Assembly (NCBI RefSeq): GCF_024305035.1
Contig: NZ_JAMWZB010000001.1
Span: 185,901-244,945 of the forward strand
DNA from: Algoriphagus sp.
GTDB lineage: Bacteria > Bacteroidota > Bacteroidia > Cytophagales > Cyclobacteriaceae
Length of the DNA stretch: 59,045 nucleotides
Direction of reading: 5' to 3'
Position numbers and translations under genes: made by a program. Shown here piece by piece: positions 24,683 through 33,212 of the stretch (position 1 is its first letter; each line of letters begins with the position of its first letter). Under the pieces are notes generated by a model. It worked only from the letters and a program-made list of their open reading frames with translations, ran no database searches and was not told the DNA's origin.

Positions 24683-26164
24683 ATGAGAAATTTTACCTTA
24701 CTTATTCTTTTGCTTTTCTGTTTTTCTGGCCTTCAAGCGCAAGAAAACAGAAAGCTCCCTGTAGAAACGAAAGTTGAAAAGAATCACCAAATTACGATTA
24801 AGGGAAATCGTGTTTCTTTCAAATCCACCACGGGTACCCAGCCTGTTTGGGATGAAAAAGGTGATCCCATAGCTTCCCTTTTCTATACCTATTATGAGCG
24901 AACTGATGTGGAAAATAAAGAGAAAAGGCCCTTAGTTATTTCGTTTAATGGTGGACCCGGTTCAGCATCGATTTGGATGCATTTAGCCTACACGGGACCA
25001 GTTTTACTTAATATCGATGATGAAGGGTACCCTGTACAACCCTACGGGACCCGAGACAATCCCCATTCGATTTTAGATGTGGCCGATATTGTCTATGTCG
25101 ATCCCGTCAATACGGGGTATTCTAGAATTTTAGATGAAGAAACACCTCGATCTACCTTTTTCGGAATCAATGCGGATATCCAATACCTAGCCGATTGGGT
25201 TAATACTTTTGTGACGCGTCAAAACAGATGGGCCTCTCCAAAGTACTTAATTGGGGAAAGCTACGGCACTACCCGTGTGGCTGGACTGGTTTCTGAACTT
25301 CAAAACGCCCATTGGATGTATTTTAATGGAGTAATATTAGTTTCTCCCACAGATATGGGCATTGAGCGGGGAGGTCCGGTTAAAATGGCGAATTATTTTC
25401 CTTATTATGCTGCGACTGCTTGGTACCATGGTCAGTTGCCATCTGATTTACAAAGCAAAGATCTGGATGAAATTATTCCTGAGGTAGAAAAATTTGCAGT
25501 CAATGAAGCCCTTCCGGCCATGGTCAAAGGTGGGAGCCTCACCCCAGCAGAAAGAGACGCGATGGCAACTAAAATGGCCCGTTACTCAGGCTTGGATAAA
25601 GAGGTTTTTCTTGCGAACAACCTTATGGTGGGGACAAGTCTTTTTTGGAAAGAGTTGCTGCGTGAACAGGGAATGACTGTGGGTCGGCTGGATAGTCGAT
25701 ACAAAGGCTTTGATCGAATGGAAGGAGGGGAACGCTATGATTTTGATCCGGCCCTAACGAGCTGGAATCATGCTTTTGCGCCTGCTTTCAATCATTATGC
25801 AAAAAATGTCTTGGGGTTTGAAACGGACTTGACCTACAATCTGTTTGGACCGGTTCATCCTTGGGACCGATCCAATGAAACAACGGGATACGATTTGGGG
25901 CAGGCCATGCGTCAAAACCCTTATTTACATGTCATGGTGCAATCTGGCTATTTCGATGGAGGAACTGATTTCTTTAACGCCAAATACAGTATGTGGCATA
26001 TTGATCCTAATGGGAAATTGGCAGATCGGATGAGATTCAAAGGCTACCGGTCAGGGCATATGATGTATTTGAGAGCAGAGGACTTGGCCACTTCCAATCA
26101 GGATATTCGTCAGTTTATCCAAGACTCCATGGTCGGGGAAGGCGTTCCGGCCAAATATGATTAA
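24683..26164 (+). CDS. S10 serine carboxypeptidase-like exported peptidase
   Basis: 493 residues. A signal peptide ends at about residue 20 (FCFSGLQAQ). The S10 alpha/beta hydrolase core shows FNGGPGSAS (88-96, oxyanion hole), GESYGTTR (191-198, nucleophile Ser193), SGYFDGGTDF (probable catalytic Asp) and YRSGHMMY (catalytic His). It should remove C-terminal residues from peptides in the periplasm or outside. A terminator follows 6 bases after the stop. Confidence 0.92.
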   Translation: MRNFTLLILLLFCFSGLQAQENRKLPVETKVEKNHQITIKGNRVSFKSTTGTQPVWDEKGDPIASLFYTYYERTDVENKEKRPLVISFNGGPGSASIWMHLAYTGPVLLNIDDEGYPVQPYGTRDNPHSILDVADIVYVDPVNTGYSRILDEETPRSTFFGINADIQYLADWVNTFVTRQNRWASPKYLIGESYGTTRVAGLVSELQNAHWMYFNGVILVSPTDMGIERGGPVKMANYFPYYAATAWYHGQLPSDLQSKDLDEIIPEVEKFAVNEALPAMVKGGSLTPAERDAMATKMARYSGLDKEVFLANNLMVGTSLFWKELLREQGMTVGRLDSRYKGFDRMEGGERYDFDPALTSWNHAFAPAFNHYAKNVLGFETDLTYNLFGPVHPWDRSNETTGYDLGQAMRQNPYLHVMVQSGYFDGGTDFFNAKYSMWHIDPNGKLADRMRFKGYRSGHMMYLRAEDLATSNQDIRQFIQDSMVGEGVPAKYD

Positions 26165-26170
26165 GTTACA

Positions 26171-26201
26171 GGCTCGGGTTTTTAATCCGAGCCAATTTTT
26201 T
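26171..26201 (+). terminator. Terminator after the S10 peptidase gene
   Basis: Stem GGCTCGG (26171-26177) with CCGAGCC (26187-26193), then AATTTTTT. It also covers the stop codon of the convergent gluQRS gene. Confidence 0.88.
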
Positions 26202-27078
26202 AAAAGTTCAAGAGGTTTTTGAATTCATTCATCGTGGAAATGGGAGCAGGGGAACCCATCAATTCTCCAATCAGTCCAAGTACATCTGAAAGATTTTTTC
26301 CGTTTTTGCGTAAATGCTGAAGAGAGGTGGCGCCTTCAGATTTGGATAATTTTTTCCTTTTTCGATCTTTCAAAATCGAATGATGATAAAAAGTAGAATA
26401 TTTAAAATTCTTAAAATCAATTACTTCTGATAAGTAAGATTGAGCAAGACTTGAGCTTAATAAATCCATTCCACGGATAATAAAATCAACTTCAAAATGC
26501 TGATCATCTACCAAAGATGCCAAGTGATAGGAGGGCATTTGATCTTTTTTGCGAACTATGAAAAAACTGGTGTCCAGCGGAATGGGCTGAATGATTTTAT
26601 GATCAGGAAACGCACACAGCTCAATGAGATCCGCAGTCAACGTATTGATCCTCCAGGCAGCTTCGGCTCGATCTAAAGGAATTTTTCGATCTAGGCAGTG
26701 TCCCAAATAATATCCTGAAGAATCCATGGATTGGATTTTTTTTCGCGAACAGGTACAGGCAAACAGCTGATTGGAATCGCTTAGTTTTTGTAAGGCATTT
26801 TGATAAAGGGGAAGCCGGTGAATTTGTGACCATTCTTGCTCAAAGTCAGATAAATTTTTGGGGCCCTGATCGATTGAAATTTCCAAAAAATCCAAGCTGT
26901 CAAAAATATCCTGAACGTATTCTTTCCGATAGCGTTCTCGATCCAAGTCATCGATTCGAAGCAAAATTTTAGCTCCTGTTTTTTCAGCCAAGGCTTGGGT
27001 TAATAAAAAGGAATATGCGTTTCCAAGATGTAAAAAGCCACTGGGCGTAGGGGCTATTCGGGTCAGATTGAATTTCAT
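26200..27078 (-). CDS. gluQ: Glutamyl-Q tRNA(Asp) synthetase
   Basis: 292 residues from ATG at 27078 (MKFNLTRIAPTPSG). The longer open frame to 27156 would overlap the divergent gene and its promoter. It resembles the catalytic part of glutamyl-tRNA synthetase without the anticodon-binding half. The HIGH-type motif is PSGFLHLGN, the KMSKS-type is RKKLSKSEG, and ACTCSRKK with YYLGHC holds cysteines of the zinc knuckle. Such proteins add glutamate to queuosine-34 of tRNA-Asp. A full-length GltX paralogue is excluded by the length. It is divergent from the DUF6503 gene with 32 bases between starts. Confidence 0.88.
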   Translation of the reverse strand: MKFNLTRIAPTPSGFLHLGNAYSFLLTQALAEKTGAKILLRIDDLDRERYRKEYVQDIFDSLDFLEISIDQGPKNLSDFEQEWSQIHRLPLYQNALQKLSDSNQLFACTCSRKKIQSMDSSGYYLGHCLDRKIPLDRAEAAWRINTLTADLIELCAFPDHKIIQPIPLDTSFFIVRKKDQMPSYHLASLVDDQHFEVDFIIRGMDLLSSSLAQSYLSEVIDFKNFKYSTFYHHSILKDRKRKKLSKSEGATSLQHLRKNGKNLSDVLGLIGELMGSPAPISTMNEFKNLLNF

Positions 27079-27110
27079 TTCGTTTAAATTGATATATTGA
27101 AGGAAAAACG

Positions 27111-27785
27111 ATGCGCAAGTTATTTCTGATTTTCTTGATCTCAAGCTTTGTTTCATGTGAATTCGGCAAAACCAAGGTGGTGACTGGACCGGACTTGATC
27201 GATCAGTCCATTCGTTTTCATGACCCCAATGATGCTTGGAGGAATTTCTCCGGTACTTTTTCGATCATCGATAGCCTCCCCGCGGGAAAAGATTCCAGAG
27301 CATATGAACTCTCTTTTCAAAATCAATTGAACAAAATGCACTATCGAAAAGACGATTTGGAGTTCATCGTATGGGAAGATTCCGTTTACGTTTTCAAGGG
27401 TGAAATTGATCAAGACCGAGCCTTGATGCTCCGGAATTATTATGGGTATTTGTGGGGACTGCCCATGAAATTGAAGGACCCAGGGATTACGGTTGATGCG
27501 CAAATTTTTGAAGAAGAGTTGAATGGGAAATCCTTTCAGGTGGTACGCGTGCCTTATCCAAAGGATACCTGGTATTTTTATTTTGATCCTCAAACAACTC
27601 AACTGGAAGCCTATAAATTTTATCCAAATGATGCTGACAAAAAGGGGGAAATCATATTTCTGGAGGGAATACTGGAATCTGAGGGGTTGAAAATTCCAAA
27701 AAACAGATCTTGGTTTCTACTGGAAAATAATGAATTTTTAGGAACTGATCGGCTAAAATCCATTTCCCAACAAAATGTGGATTAA
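27111..27785 (+). CDS. DUF6503-family lipoprotein
   Basis: 224 residues. The lipobox is SSFVSC (lipid Cys16) after a short hydrophobic stretch. The mature part begins LIDQSIRFHDPNDAWRNFSG, the recognisable DUF6503 start, and continues as a beta-rich domain with YFYFDPQTTQLEAYKFY. The family is restricted to Bacteroidota and has no known function; the layout resembles lipoprotein-binding beta folds such as LolA-like sandwiches. It is followed after 55 bases by the next exported protein on the same strand. Confidence 0.8.
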   Translation: MRKLFLIFLISSFVSCEFGKTKVVTGPDLIDQSIRFHDPNDAWRNFSGTFSIIDSLPAGKDSRAYELSFQNQLNKMHYRKDDLEFIVWEDSVYVFKGEIDQDRALMLRNYYGYLWGLPMKLKDPGITVDAQIFEEELNGKSFQVVRVPYPKDTWYFYFDPQTTQLEAYKFYPNDADKKGEIIFLEGILESEGLKIPKNRSWFLLENNEFLGTDRLKSISQQNVD

Positions 27786-27840
27786 GCAACTTTAACGCGG
27801 TAGAAATGCGGTTATCAGAGATATCCCGTACTTTTCCAAA

Positions 27841-28584
27841 GTGAAAAATGGAGGTTTTTTGTTTCTGATGCTAGGCTTGTGCTGGACCACTTTAGGGTTC
27901 GGACAAACGACCTATTCTGGAAATGTGATAGATGCAAGTGATCGGCAAGTTTTGGAAGGTGTCCAAGTGAAAGTTTTGAACCGGGAATCTGGTGACCTCA
28001 CCAATCGGCGGGGTTATTTTTCTGTCCTGGGATCCGATGGAGACACCTTATTAGTCCAATTTGACGGATTCGTTTCAAAGAAAATCCGATTGGGAAAGGA
28101 GCGGTTTATCATGATCGAGATTCAGGATAAAGCCCGGTTTTTACCGACTTTCGAAGTCAGATCTCCGGCGTATTCTTACCGGTTCAAAGACGGGAGATTG
28201 GTATTACGAGATGAAAATGAAATCGAACAACCATCAAGAAAAGGTGAGGTGATTGCCGGTCCAGTCCAATCGGGGGGTGGAACGGGAGGATTAGCATTTA
28301 GTGGGGTGATTTCTTATTTCACAAAAAAAGCCCGACTTGAAAGGGAATACACTCGAAAACAAGAATGGCACCGCCGTAGGAAAGGCTATTACGCGGTCGT
28401 TGAATCAGATTCAATACGAACAAAAATAAAGGAGGATTTCAACCTGGGGTCAGAGGACTGGGATAAATTGATTATTCAATTCAATCAATTTCATGCCAGT
28501 CATGAATTTTTGGATTGGAGTGAAAGCCGGGTTTACAACCAATTGTTGGATTTTATAAAAATCGAAACTCTGCTCATGGATTAA
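27841..28584 (+). CDS. Exported carboxypeptidase-regulatory-domain protein
   Basis: 247 residues from a GTG start (27841). A signal peptide ends near GFGQ (residue 22). Residues of about 24-100 are a CarboxypepD_reg-like beta sandwich: TYSGNVIDASDRQVLEGVQV and NRRGYFSVLGSDGDTLLVQ, the module usually found at the front of TonB-dependent receptors. The remaining 140 residues are charged, with KARLEREYTRKQEWHRRRKGYY, and no barrel follows. It is probably a small periplasmic protein; the role is unknown. It shares TTAA of its stop codon with the convergent DUF4442 gene. Confidence 0.8.
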   Translation: MKNGGFLFLMLGLCWTTLGFGQTTYSGNVIDASDRQVLEGVQVKVLNRESGDLTNRRGYFSVLGSDGDTLLVQFDGFVSKKIRLGKERFIMIEIQDKARFLPTFEVRSPAYSYRFKDGRLVLRDENEIEQPSRKGEVIAGPVQSGGGTGGLAFSGVISYFTKKARLEREYTRKQEWHRRRKGYYAVVESDSIRTKIKEDFNLGSEDWDKLIIQFNQFHASHEFLDWSESRVYNQLLDFIKIETLLMD

Positions 28585-29066
28585 GCTTTTCGCTTAAATG
28601 ACCAAGTGACATGGAACCGGGCTACCCGCTCACCAGCTGTATTTTTTCCCTCAGAAATCAGGGTCATTTGACCGCTTTCATTAACTTCTAGGGAATCTAT
28701 CTTGGTGAATAATTCCAAACCTTGATTGCAAGAAAAAATAATTTTTTGGTCGGCTTTCTTAAAATACTCGGCTCTAAAATCAACTACCAGCATGCTGAAT
28801 GAACCTTTCCCAGCCAAAGCAAGCTGACAAAGTGCTCCGGTACTGAGTTCGGCTGCACCTGCCAATGCAGCAAAATATATGGATCGAAAGGGGTTTTTGC
28901 TACGCCAAAAATAGGGTATGCTCACTTCACATTTTTCCACATTCAAACTTTGAATAGAAAGCCGCCAAAAAACTGCAGAGGGGAGTTTGAAAAGCATGAT
29001 AAACCAAAAAATAACCGAATTAGTCATTTTTTTTCGATAAGATTCTGCCTGTGGATTAAGATTCAT
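28581..29066 (-). CDS. DUF4442 hotdog-fold protein
   Basis: 161 residues. The DUF4442 domain has a thioesterase-like hotdog fold: IPYFWRSKNPFRSIYFAALAGAAELSTG (a helix of the hotdog core) and VDFRAEYFKKADQKIIFSC. It may hydrolyse or bind an acyl thioester, but no catalytic residue has been shown for this family. The N-terminal 30 residues include a hydrophobic stretch (VIFWFIMLFKLPSAVFW). It is tail-to-tail with the upstream gene, sharing the TTAA at 28581-28584. Confidence 0.83.
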   Translation of the reverse strand: MNLNPQAESYRKKMTNSVIFWFIMLFKLPSAVFWRLSIQSLNVEKCEVSIPYFWRSKNPFRSIYFAALAGAAELSTGALCQLALAGKGSFSMLVVDFRAEYFKKADQKIIFSCNQGLELFTKIDSLEVNESGQMTLISEGKNTAGERVARFHVTWSFKRKA

Positions 29067-29209
29067 CAGTTGGCCAATTAATTGATCCTTAAAATAAGAA
29101 TATTTTTTTTTAGTAATTAAGAAGCACTGGAATTGAAAAAAATCTTGGATTAATCAGACTATCTTGCATTGAAATTGCTACTTAATATTTCTCACTTATT
29201 TTGAAGACT

Positions 29210-30004
29210 ATGAAAAGAATTCTTGTGATTTTCATTTCACTTCTGTTGTTAGATGCCTGTTCAAAGGTGCCTATTACAGGTAGAAGCCGGCTTTCGGCTG
29301 TTCCTCATGAAGAAATTATGCCACTGGTCAATCAACAATACGACAGTATTGTTCGGGTAGGCAAAGTACTCACCAATACATCCGACGGTCGGAAGGTGGT
29401 CGAAGTTGGGAGGAGAATTTCCCAAGCAGTTGAATCCTTTTTGAAAACGGAGGGCTATGATGATCTGGTAGAGCAGTTTGAATGGGAATTTAATTTATTA
29501 GAATCCGATCAGGTCAACGCCTGGTGTATGCCTGGAGGAAAAGTGGCATTTTATACCGGAATATTACCCGTTACCAAAGATGAGACTGGAATGGCAGTGG
29601 TCATGGGGCATGAGATTGCTCATGCGGTGGCTTCCCATTCACAGGAGCGGATGTCAAATGGAATGGCGGCTAATTTTGGCTTGAGCTTGCTATCTGCAGC
29701 TATGGGTCAGAACCCAACGATGACACAACAATTATTTCTTCAGTCTGTGGGAATAGTAGGTCAATTTGGCATGTTGAAGTTTTCTAGAAATCATGAATTG
29801 GAAGCTGATGAACTGGGATTGCTTTTTATGGCTATGGCAGGATATGACCCAAGGGAAGCCCCCGTGTTTTGGGAGCGGATGGCTGCTGCTGGAGGAGAAG
29901 CGCCGCCAGAGTTTCTATCCACTCACCCGGGTCCGGATCGTAGGATAGAACGCTTGAATGCGAATATGGATAAGGCGTTGGAATACTACCAACAAAACAA
30001 ATAA
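29210..30004 (+). CDS. M48-family peptidase lipoprotein
   Basis: 264 residues from ATG at 29210; the open frame starts three codons earlier with TTG, which is unlikely to be used. The lipobox is LLDAC (lipid Cys17). The zinc motif is HEIAH (134-138) in VVMGHEIAHAVASHSQERMS, with the third ligand Glu in HELEADELGL. It is a short BepA/LoiP-like form without the TPR half of BepA. It probably acts in outer-membrane protein quality control in the periplasm. A bidirectional terminator follows. Confidence 0.92.
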   Translation: MKRILVIFISLLLLDACSKVPITGRSRLSAVPHEEIMPLVNQQYDSIVRVGKVLTNTSDGRKVVEVGRRISQAVESFLKTEGYDDLVEQFEWEFNLLESDQVNAWCMPGGKVAFYTGILPVTKDETGMAVVMGHEIAHAVASHSQERMSNGMAANFGLSLLSAAMGQNPTMTQQLFLQSVGIVGQFGMLKFSRNHELEADELGLLFMAMAGYDPREAPVFWERMAAAGGEAPPEFLSTHPGPDRRIERLNANMDKALEYYQQNK

Positions 30005-30030
30005 TATATAATAATAAATATATAATAATA
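30001..30030. repeat. AT-only low-complexity tract
   Basis: Thirty bases of ATAATATATAATAATAAATATA-type sequence, overlapping the M48 stop codon and ending at the terminator stem. It is not a CRISPR or a satellite array. Confidence 0.6.
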
Positions 30031-30067
30031 AAGGCCCGAAAATCGAAAGTTTCGGGCCTTTGTTTTT
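30031..30067. terminator. Bidirectional terminator between M48 and exonuclease genes
   Basis: Perfect 11-base stem AAGGCCCGAAA (30031-30041) with TTTCGGGCCTT (30050-30060), followed by TGTTTTT on the plus strand and an AT-rich tail on the minus strand. Confidence 0.9.
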
Positions 30068-30872
30068 ATCGCTGCGTGAGGGATCGAAGCCTAACCTGAG
30101 TTAGCTTCCGCTTGGTGTCGAGCGGAAAATCTCCGCGCATCATCCAATCATAGTAGCCAGGTTCTTCTTTAAGTACTTGCTCTATGGTTTTTCCCTTGTG
30201 TTTGCCGAAGTTAAAAATTTCTACACCCTCGGAATTAAAGATAAACCGACCTGCTAAATCGACCATTTTTTCATTGATCAATTCATGGAGTTTTTTCATA
30301 TCATTCTCAAAAACTCCAATTTTATTCCCTTGAAGATCTTCTACTTCTTCTCCCACATACCGCTCTACTTGAGCACGAAAAACATCCAATGTTGCCAGAG
30401 TATCCGCTTCAGCACTATGGGCATTTTCCAGCGTCTTGTTGCAGTAAAACTTATAGGCGGAAGTCAGATTTCGCTTTTCCATGAGGAAGAAAATTTTCTG
30501 GGCATCCAGGAGATTTCGTTTATCCAAATCAAAATCGATTCCAGCACGGAGGAACTCCTCTACTAGAAGCGGAATATCGTATTTTAGGACATTAAATCCA
30601 GCTAAATCGGCAGAGCAGATAAATTGATGAATTTCTTTTGCCAGGTCTTTAAACGTTGGAGCGTTTTTGACATCCTTGTCATAAATTCCGTGAATCAGAG
30701 AAGCTTCCAAAGGAATGGGAATACCTGGATTGACCCGTTTAGTATAGATGGCTTGACCACCATCTGGGTTAACTTTAACGATAGATATCTCTACAATTCG
30801 GTCCGTTCCGACATTGGTTCCGGTTGCTTCTAGGTCAAAAAATGCGACTTCGTTTCGTAAGTTCAAATTCAT
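30066..30872 (-). CDS. DEDDh exonuclease with C-terminal DUF3820-like domain
   Basis: 268 residues. The N-terminal domain is an RNase T/DnaQ-type 3'-5' exonuclease: FFDLEATG (Asp13, Glu15), GFNVLKYDIP (Asp99) and HSAEADTLATLD (His152, Asp157). The C-terminal part (about 210-268) has IFNFGKHKGKTIEQVLKEEPGYYDWM, the DUF3820-type module often fused to DnaQ-like exonucleases. It is too short and lacks polymerase parts to be PolC, so it acts as an epsilon-like or stand-alone proofreading exonuclease. It overlaps the upstream Mpl-like gene by 4 bases. Confidence 0.9.
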   Translation of the reverse strand: MNLNLRNEVAFFDLEATGTNVGTDRIVEISIVKVNPDGGQAIYTKRVNPGIPIPLEASLIHGIYDKDVKNAPTFKDLAKEIHQFICSADLAGFNVLKYDIPLLVEEFLRAGIDFDLDKRNLLDAQKIFFLMEKRNLTSAYKFYCNKTLENAHSAEADTLATLDVFRAQVERYVGEEVEDLQGNKIGVFENDMKKLHELINEKMVDLAGRFIFNSEGVEIFNFGKHKGKTIEQVLKEEPGYYDWMMRGDFPLDTKRKLTQVRLRSLTQR

Positions 30873-32230
30873 TTTTGTTCAAATTTTGTCAGGATCCCCT
30901 GAAGATCCATATTGTCATAATTTCCTGAGCTCATTAAGAGCAAATTACTATTGGTATAATCGAGGCCTTCAAGATACGATTTTAATGCGTGACTATCGGT
31001 GAATAATTTTAAATCACTTCGTTCAAACCCTTTTCTTAACGTCTCTTCATCCATTAATTCAAGCTTTTTTAATTCTGCCGCATGTGGATTCAAGTAGATA
31101 ATTGCCTGGTCGGCTGAGTCCATGCTTCCCCGGTAGTTGGGAAGAAAATCCTTATTGAGTGAGGAGTAAGTATGTAACTCCTGTACAGCAATTAATTTAC
31201 GCTCAGGATACTGCTTTTTTACAGCCGAGGCGGTGGCTTTAAGCTTGGATGGAGCATGAGCAAAATCCCGGTAAATTGCTCGGTCTACCGCTGATTTGAG
31301 GAGTTCAAGTCGTTTGGCTGCTCCTTTAAAGGTTTGAATGGAGGTGTAAAATTGACTTTGGGTCAAGCCCAAGGCTTCACAGATTCGTTTTGCTCCTTGG
31401 AGATTTTGTAAATTATGCTCCCCAAAAAGATGAATCGGAATTTGGGTTTGATCTAGGGTTAAAAACGTTTTTCCATTTTTAATTCTTGCAGGGTGAGCGG
31501 AGTAGGGCGTTTTCCTTGCTTTGATTTTACTTTCTTCAACCACTTCTTTGACTAAAGGGTCGGCTTGGCAATAAATAATTTCTCCCTCTTGCGGAGTCAA
31601 CTTGACGAATTGGCGAAATTGATTTTTGTAATCTTCAAAATCCGGGAAGACATTAAAATGATCCCAAGCTATTCCGGACAGCAGTGCAATGTCATGTTGG
31701 TAGTGAAAAAATTTGGGTCTACGGTCTAGGGGAGAGGTGAGGTATTCATCCCCTTCAATGATGATAACTGGGGCATCGGAAAGCCGTACCATTAAGTCAA
31801 AGCCTTCAATTTGTGCGCCAACCAAATAATCAAAATCTACTCCTTGATCCCTGAGGACATGTAGAATTATGGACGTAATGGAAGTTTTGCCATGGGATCC
31901 GGCAATAACTACGCGTTTTTTATGCTTGCTTTGATTGTAAATAAACTCGGGGAATGAGTACACGGGGATACCTAAATCCCGGGCTCTAACCAGTTCAGGA
32001 TTATCAATTCGAGCATGCATCCCAAGAATGATACCATCAAGATCGGAGCTGATTTTCTCGGGAAACCAGCCAAAGGCTTCAGGCAGGATTCCCGCTCGTT
32101 CCAGTCTGGTACGGGAGGGTTCATAAATTTCGTCATCTGATCCGGAAATTTGATATCCCTTTTGAACTAAAGCGAGTGCCAAATTGTGCATTACGGCCCC
32201 ACCAATTGCTATAAAGTGGTATTTGCTCAT
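30869..32230 (-). CDS. mpl: Mpl-like UDP-N-acetylmuramate:peptide ligase
   Basis: 453 residues, a Mur ligase with Rossmann N-domain, central ATPase and C-domain. IAIGGAVMHNLALAL carries the GGxxMxxLA signature of MurC/Mpl, GSHGKTSIT (111-119) is the ATP P-loop, and YRDFAHAPSKL lies in the C-domain. IYRDFAHAPSKLKATASAV points to Mpl over MurC. It ligates tripeptide to UDP-MurNAc during cell-wall recycling. The 3' end overlaps the exonuclease gene by 4 bases (ATGA), so they form an operon. Confidence 0.88.
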   Translation of the reverse strand: MSKYHFIAIGGAVMHNLALALVQKGYQISGSDDEIYEPSRTRLERAGILPEAFGWFPEKISSDLDGIILGMHARIDNPELVRARDLGIPVYSFPEFIYNQSKHKKRVVIAGSHGKTSITSIILHVLRDQGVDFDYLVGAQIEGFDLMVRLSDAPVIIIEGDEYLTSPLDRRPKFFHYQHDIALLSGIAWDHFNVFPDFEDYKNQFRQFVKLTPQEGEIIYCQADPLVKEVVEESKIKARKTPYSAHPARIKNGKTFLTLDQTQIPIHLFGEHNLQNLQGAKRICEALGLTQSQFYTSIQTFKGAAKRLELLKSAVDRAIYRDFAHAPSKLKATASAVKKQYPERKLIAVQELHTYSSLNKDFLPNYRGSMDSADQAIIYLNPHAAELKKLELMDEETLRKGFERSDLKLFTDSHALKSYLEGLDYTNSNLLLMSSGNYDNMDLQGILTKFEQK

Positions 32231-32439
32231 TGTGGTTTTTTCAATGGCTTCAAACTTAGTTATATTTTCAATCCGAAAGGAGTACCAGAAGGAAATTGAG
32301 CCTTAGGATTTCCATTTTTTTTAGCGTCAGGAGAAGCCATCCCCCCCTCTCCTCAATGGTACTTTCCCCTACTACTTTCCCCAAAACCTATGGAAGGTTA
32401 GTTAAAAACATTTAATTTTGGGCTAAATTATTTTTCTCT

Positions 32440-33147
32440 ATGCTGGATTATAAATTTGCCTATTTCTCTCTGGCGCTTTTGTATATGGTAGCCTGGCTTG
32501 GGGTATTTTGGAAGTCCCCATGGAAAAGTGGGATGGTCAAGGTGGGGTTTATCGGAGGAATCATGGGAGTCATTGCCGAGGTTTGGTATTTTCGGGACTA
32601 TTGGAGACCACCAACCCTCTTCGCTGATGGAGGAATAGTCGGAATAGAGGATTTTATCATTGGGTTTGCTCTTTTTGGGGTAGGGGGATACATTCATACA
32701 GCGTATACCAAAAGAAAAATTGATTTTGAACGGGAGGAACCTGCAAAGAATTTTCATTTCTTTATTCTATTTCTGTTAGGAAGTGGAAGTTTGACCTTGT
32801 TCAGTATTGGACTGGGTTTTCATTCGGGCTATGTTACCTTTATTACCTTCTTTTTGCTCTCAGTTTATATTTGGATTCAGCGTCCGGATTTAATCGGTAT
32901 TTCGATTCAGTCTGCTTTCCTTACCTTAGGAATTTCTTTTGTCATTTATTTGATCAATTTCAACCTGCTTTTTCCAGATTTTTGGAATAAATACGGCATG
33001 TTGGAAAAACCGATTTTGGGAATCAGAATACTTGGAATTCCACTTTCTGAAATGCTATGGCACTTTACCTGGGCTATGCTGTGTAGTATGTTTCGGGGGT
33101 ATAGGAATGGGGTGTATTATAAACCCAATGAGCTTCAGGTGGATTGA
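32440..33147 (+). CDS. Polytopic membrane protein, lycopene-cyclase-domain-like
   Basis: 235 residues with about seven hydrophobic helices. Two spaced motifs, GIEDFIIGFALFG (near residue 67) and GIPLSEMLWHFTWAM (near 203), resemble the twin P-x-E-[ED]-x-x-F motifs of the CrtYc/CrtYd-type lycopene cyclase domain. The upstream DYWRPP also fits the W-rich loop of that family. No carotenoid genes are near, so a cyclase function is unproven; it may be a retained paralogue with another role. A TAATTTTG element (32413-32420) matching the phylum's TAnnTTTG -7 box lies 20 bases before the ATG, but no clear -33 element is present. dnaB follows 65 bases downstream. Confidence 0.6.
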   Translation: MLDYKFAYFSLALLYMVAWLGVFWKSPWKSGMVKVGFIGGIMGVIAEVWYFRDYWRPPTLFADGGIVGIEDFIIGFALFGVGGYIHTAYTKRKIDFEREEPAKNFHFFILFLLGSGSLTLFSIGLGFHSGYVTFITFFLLSVYIWIQRPDLIGISIQSAFLTLGISFVIYLINFNLLFPDFWNKYGMLEKPILGIRILGIPLSEMLWHFTWAMLCSMFRGYRNGVYYKPNELQVD

Positions 33148-33212
33148 AATTTGTTGATAAGTTTTGGAAAAATTGTTTAAAACTCTTGACTGAAAGCCGA
33201 TACATTTGTTAA

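Noticed and set aside
29201..29209. TTG start three codons before the M48 ATG
   Set aside because: The ATG at 29210 gives a normal lipoprotein signal with Cys17, and the extra three codons add nothing.
30001..30030. AT repeat, considered as a CRISPR or satellite
   Set aside because: No conserved repeat unit with spacers; it is a 30-base AT-only tract before a terminator.
33201..33208. TACATTTG, a perfect TAnnTTTG -7 box before dnaB
   Set aside because: It lies only 4 bases before the ATG, so transcription would start inside the gene, and the nearest TTG elements do not have the usual 19-21-base spacing.
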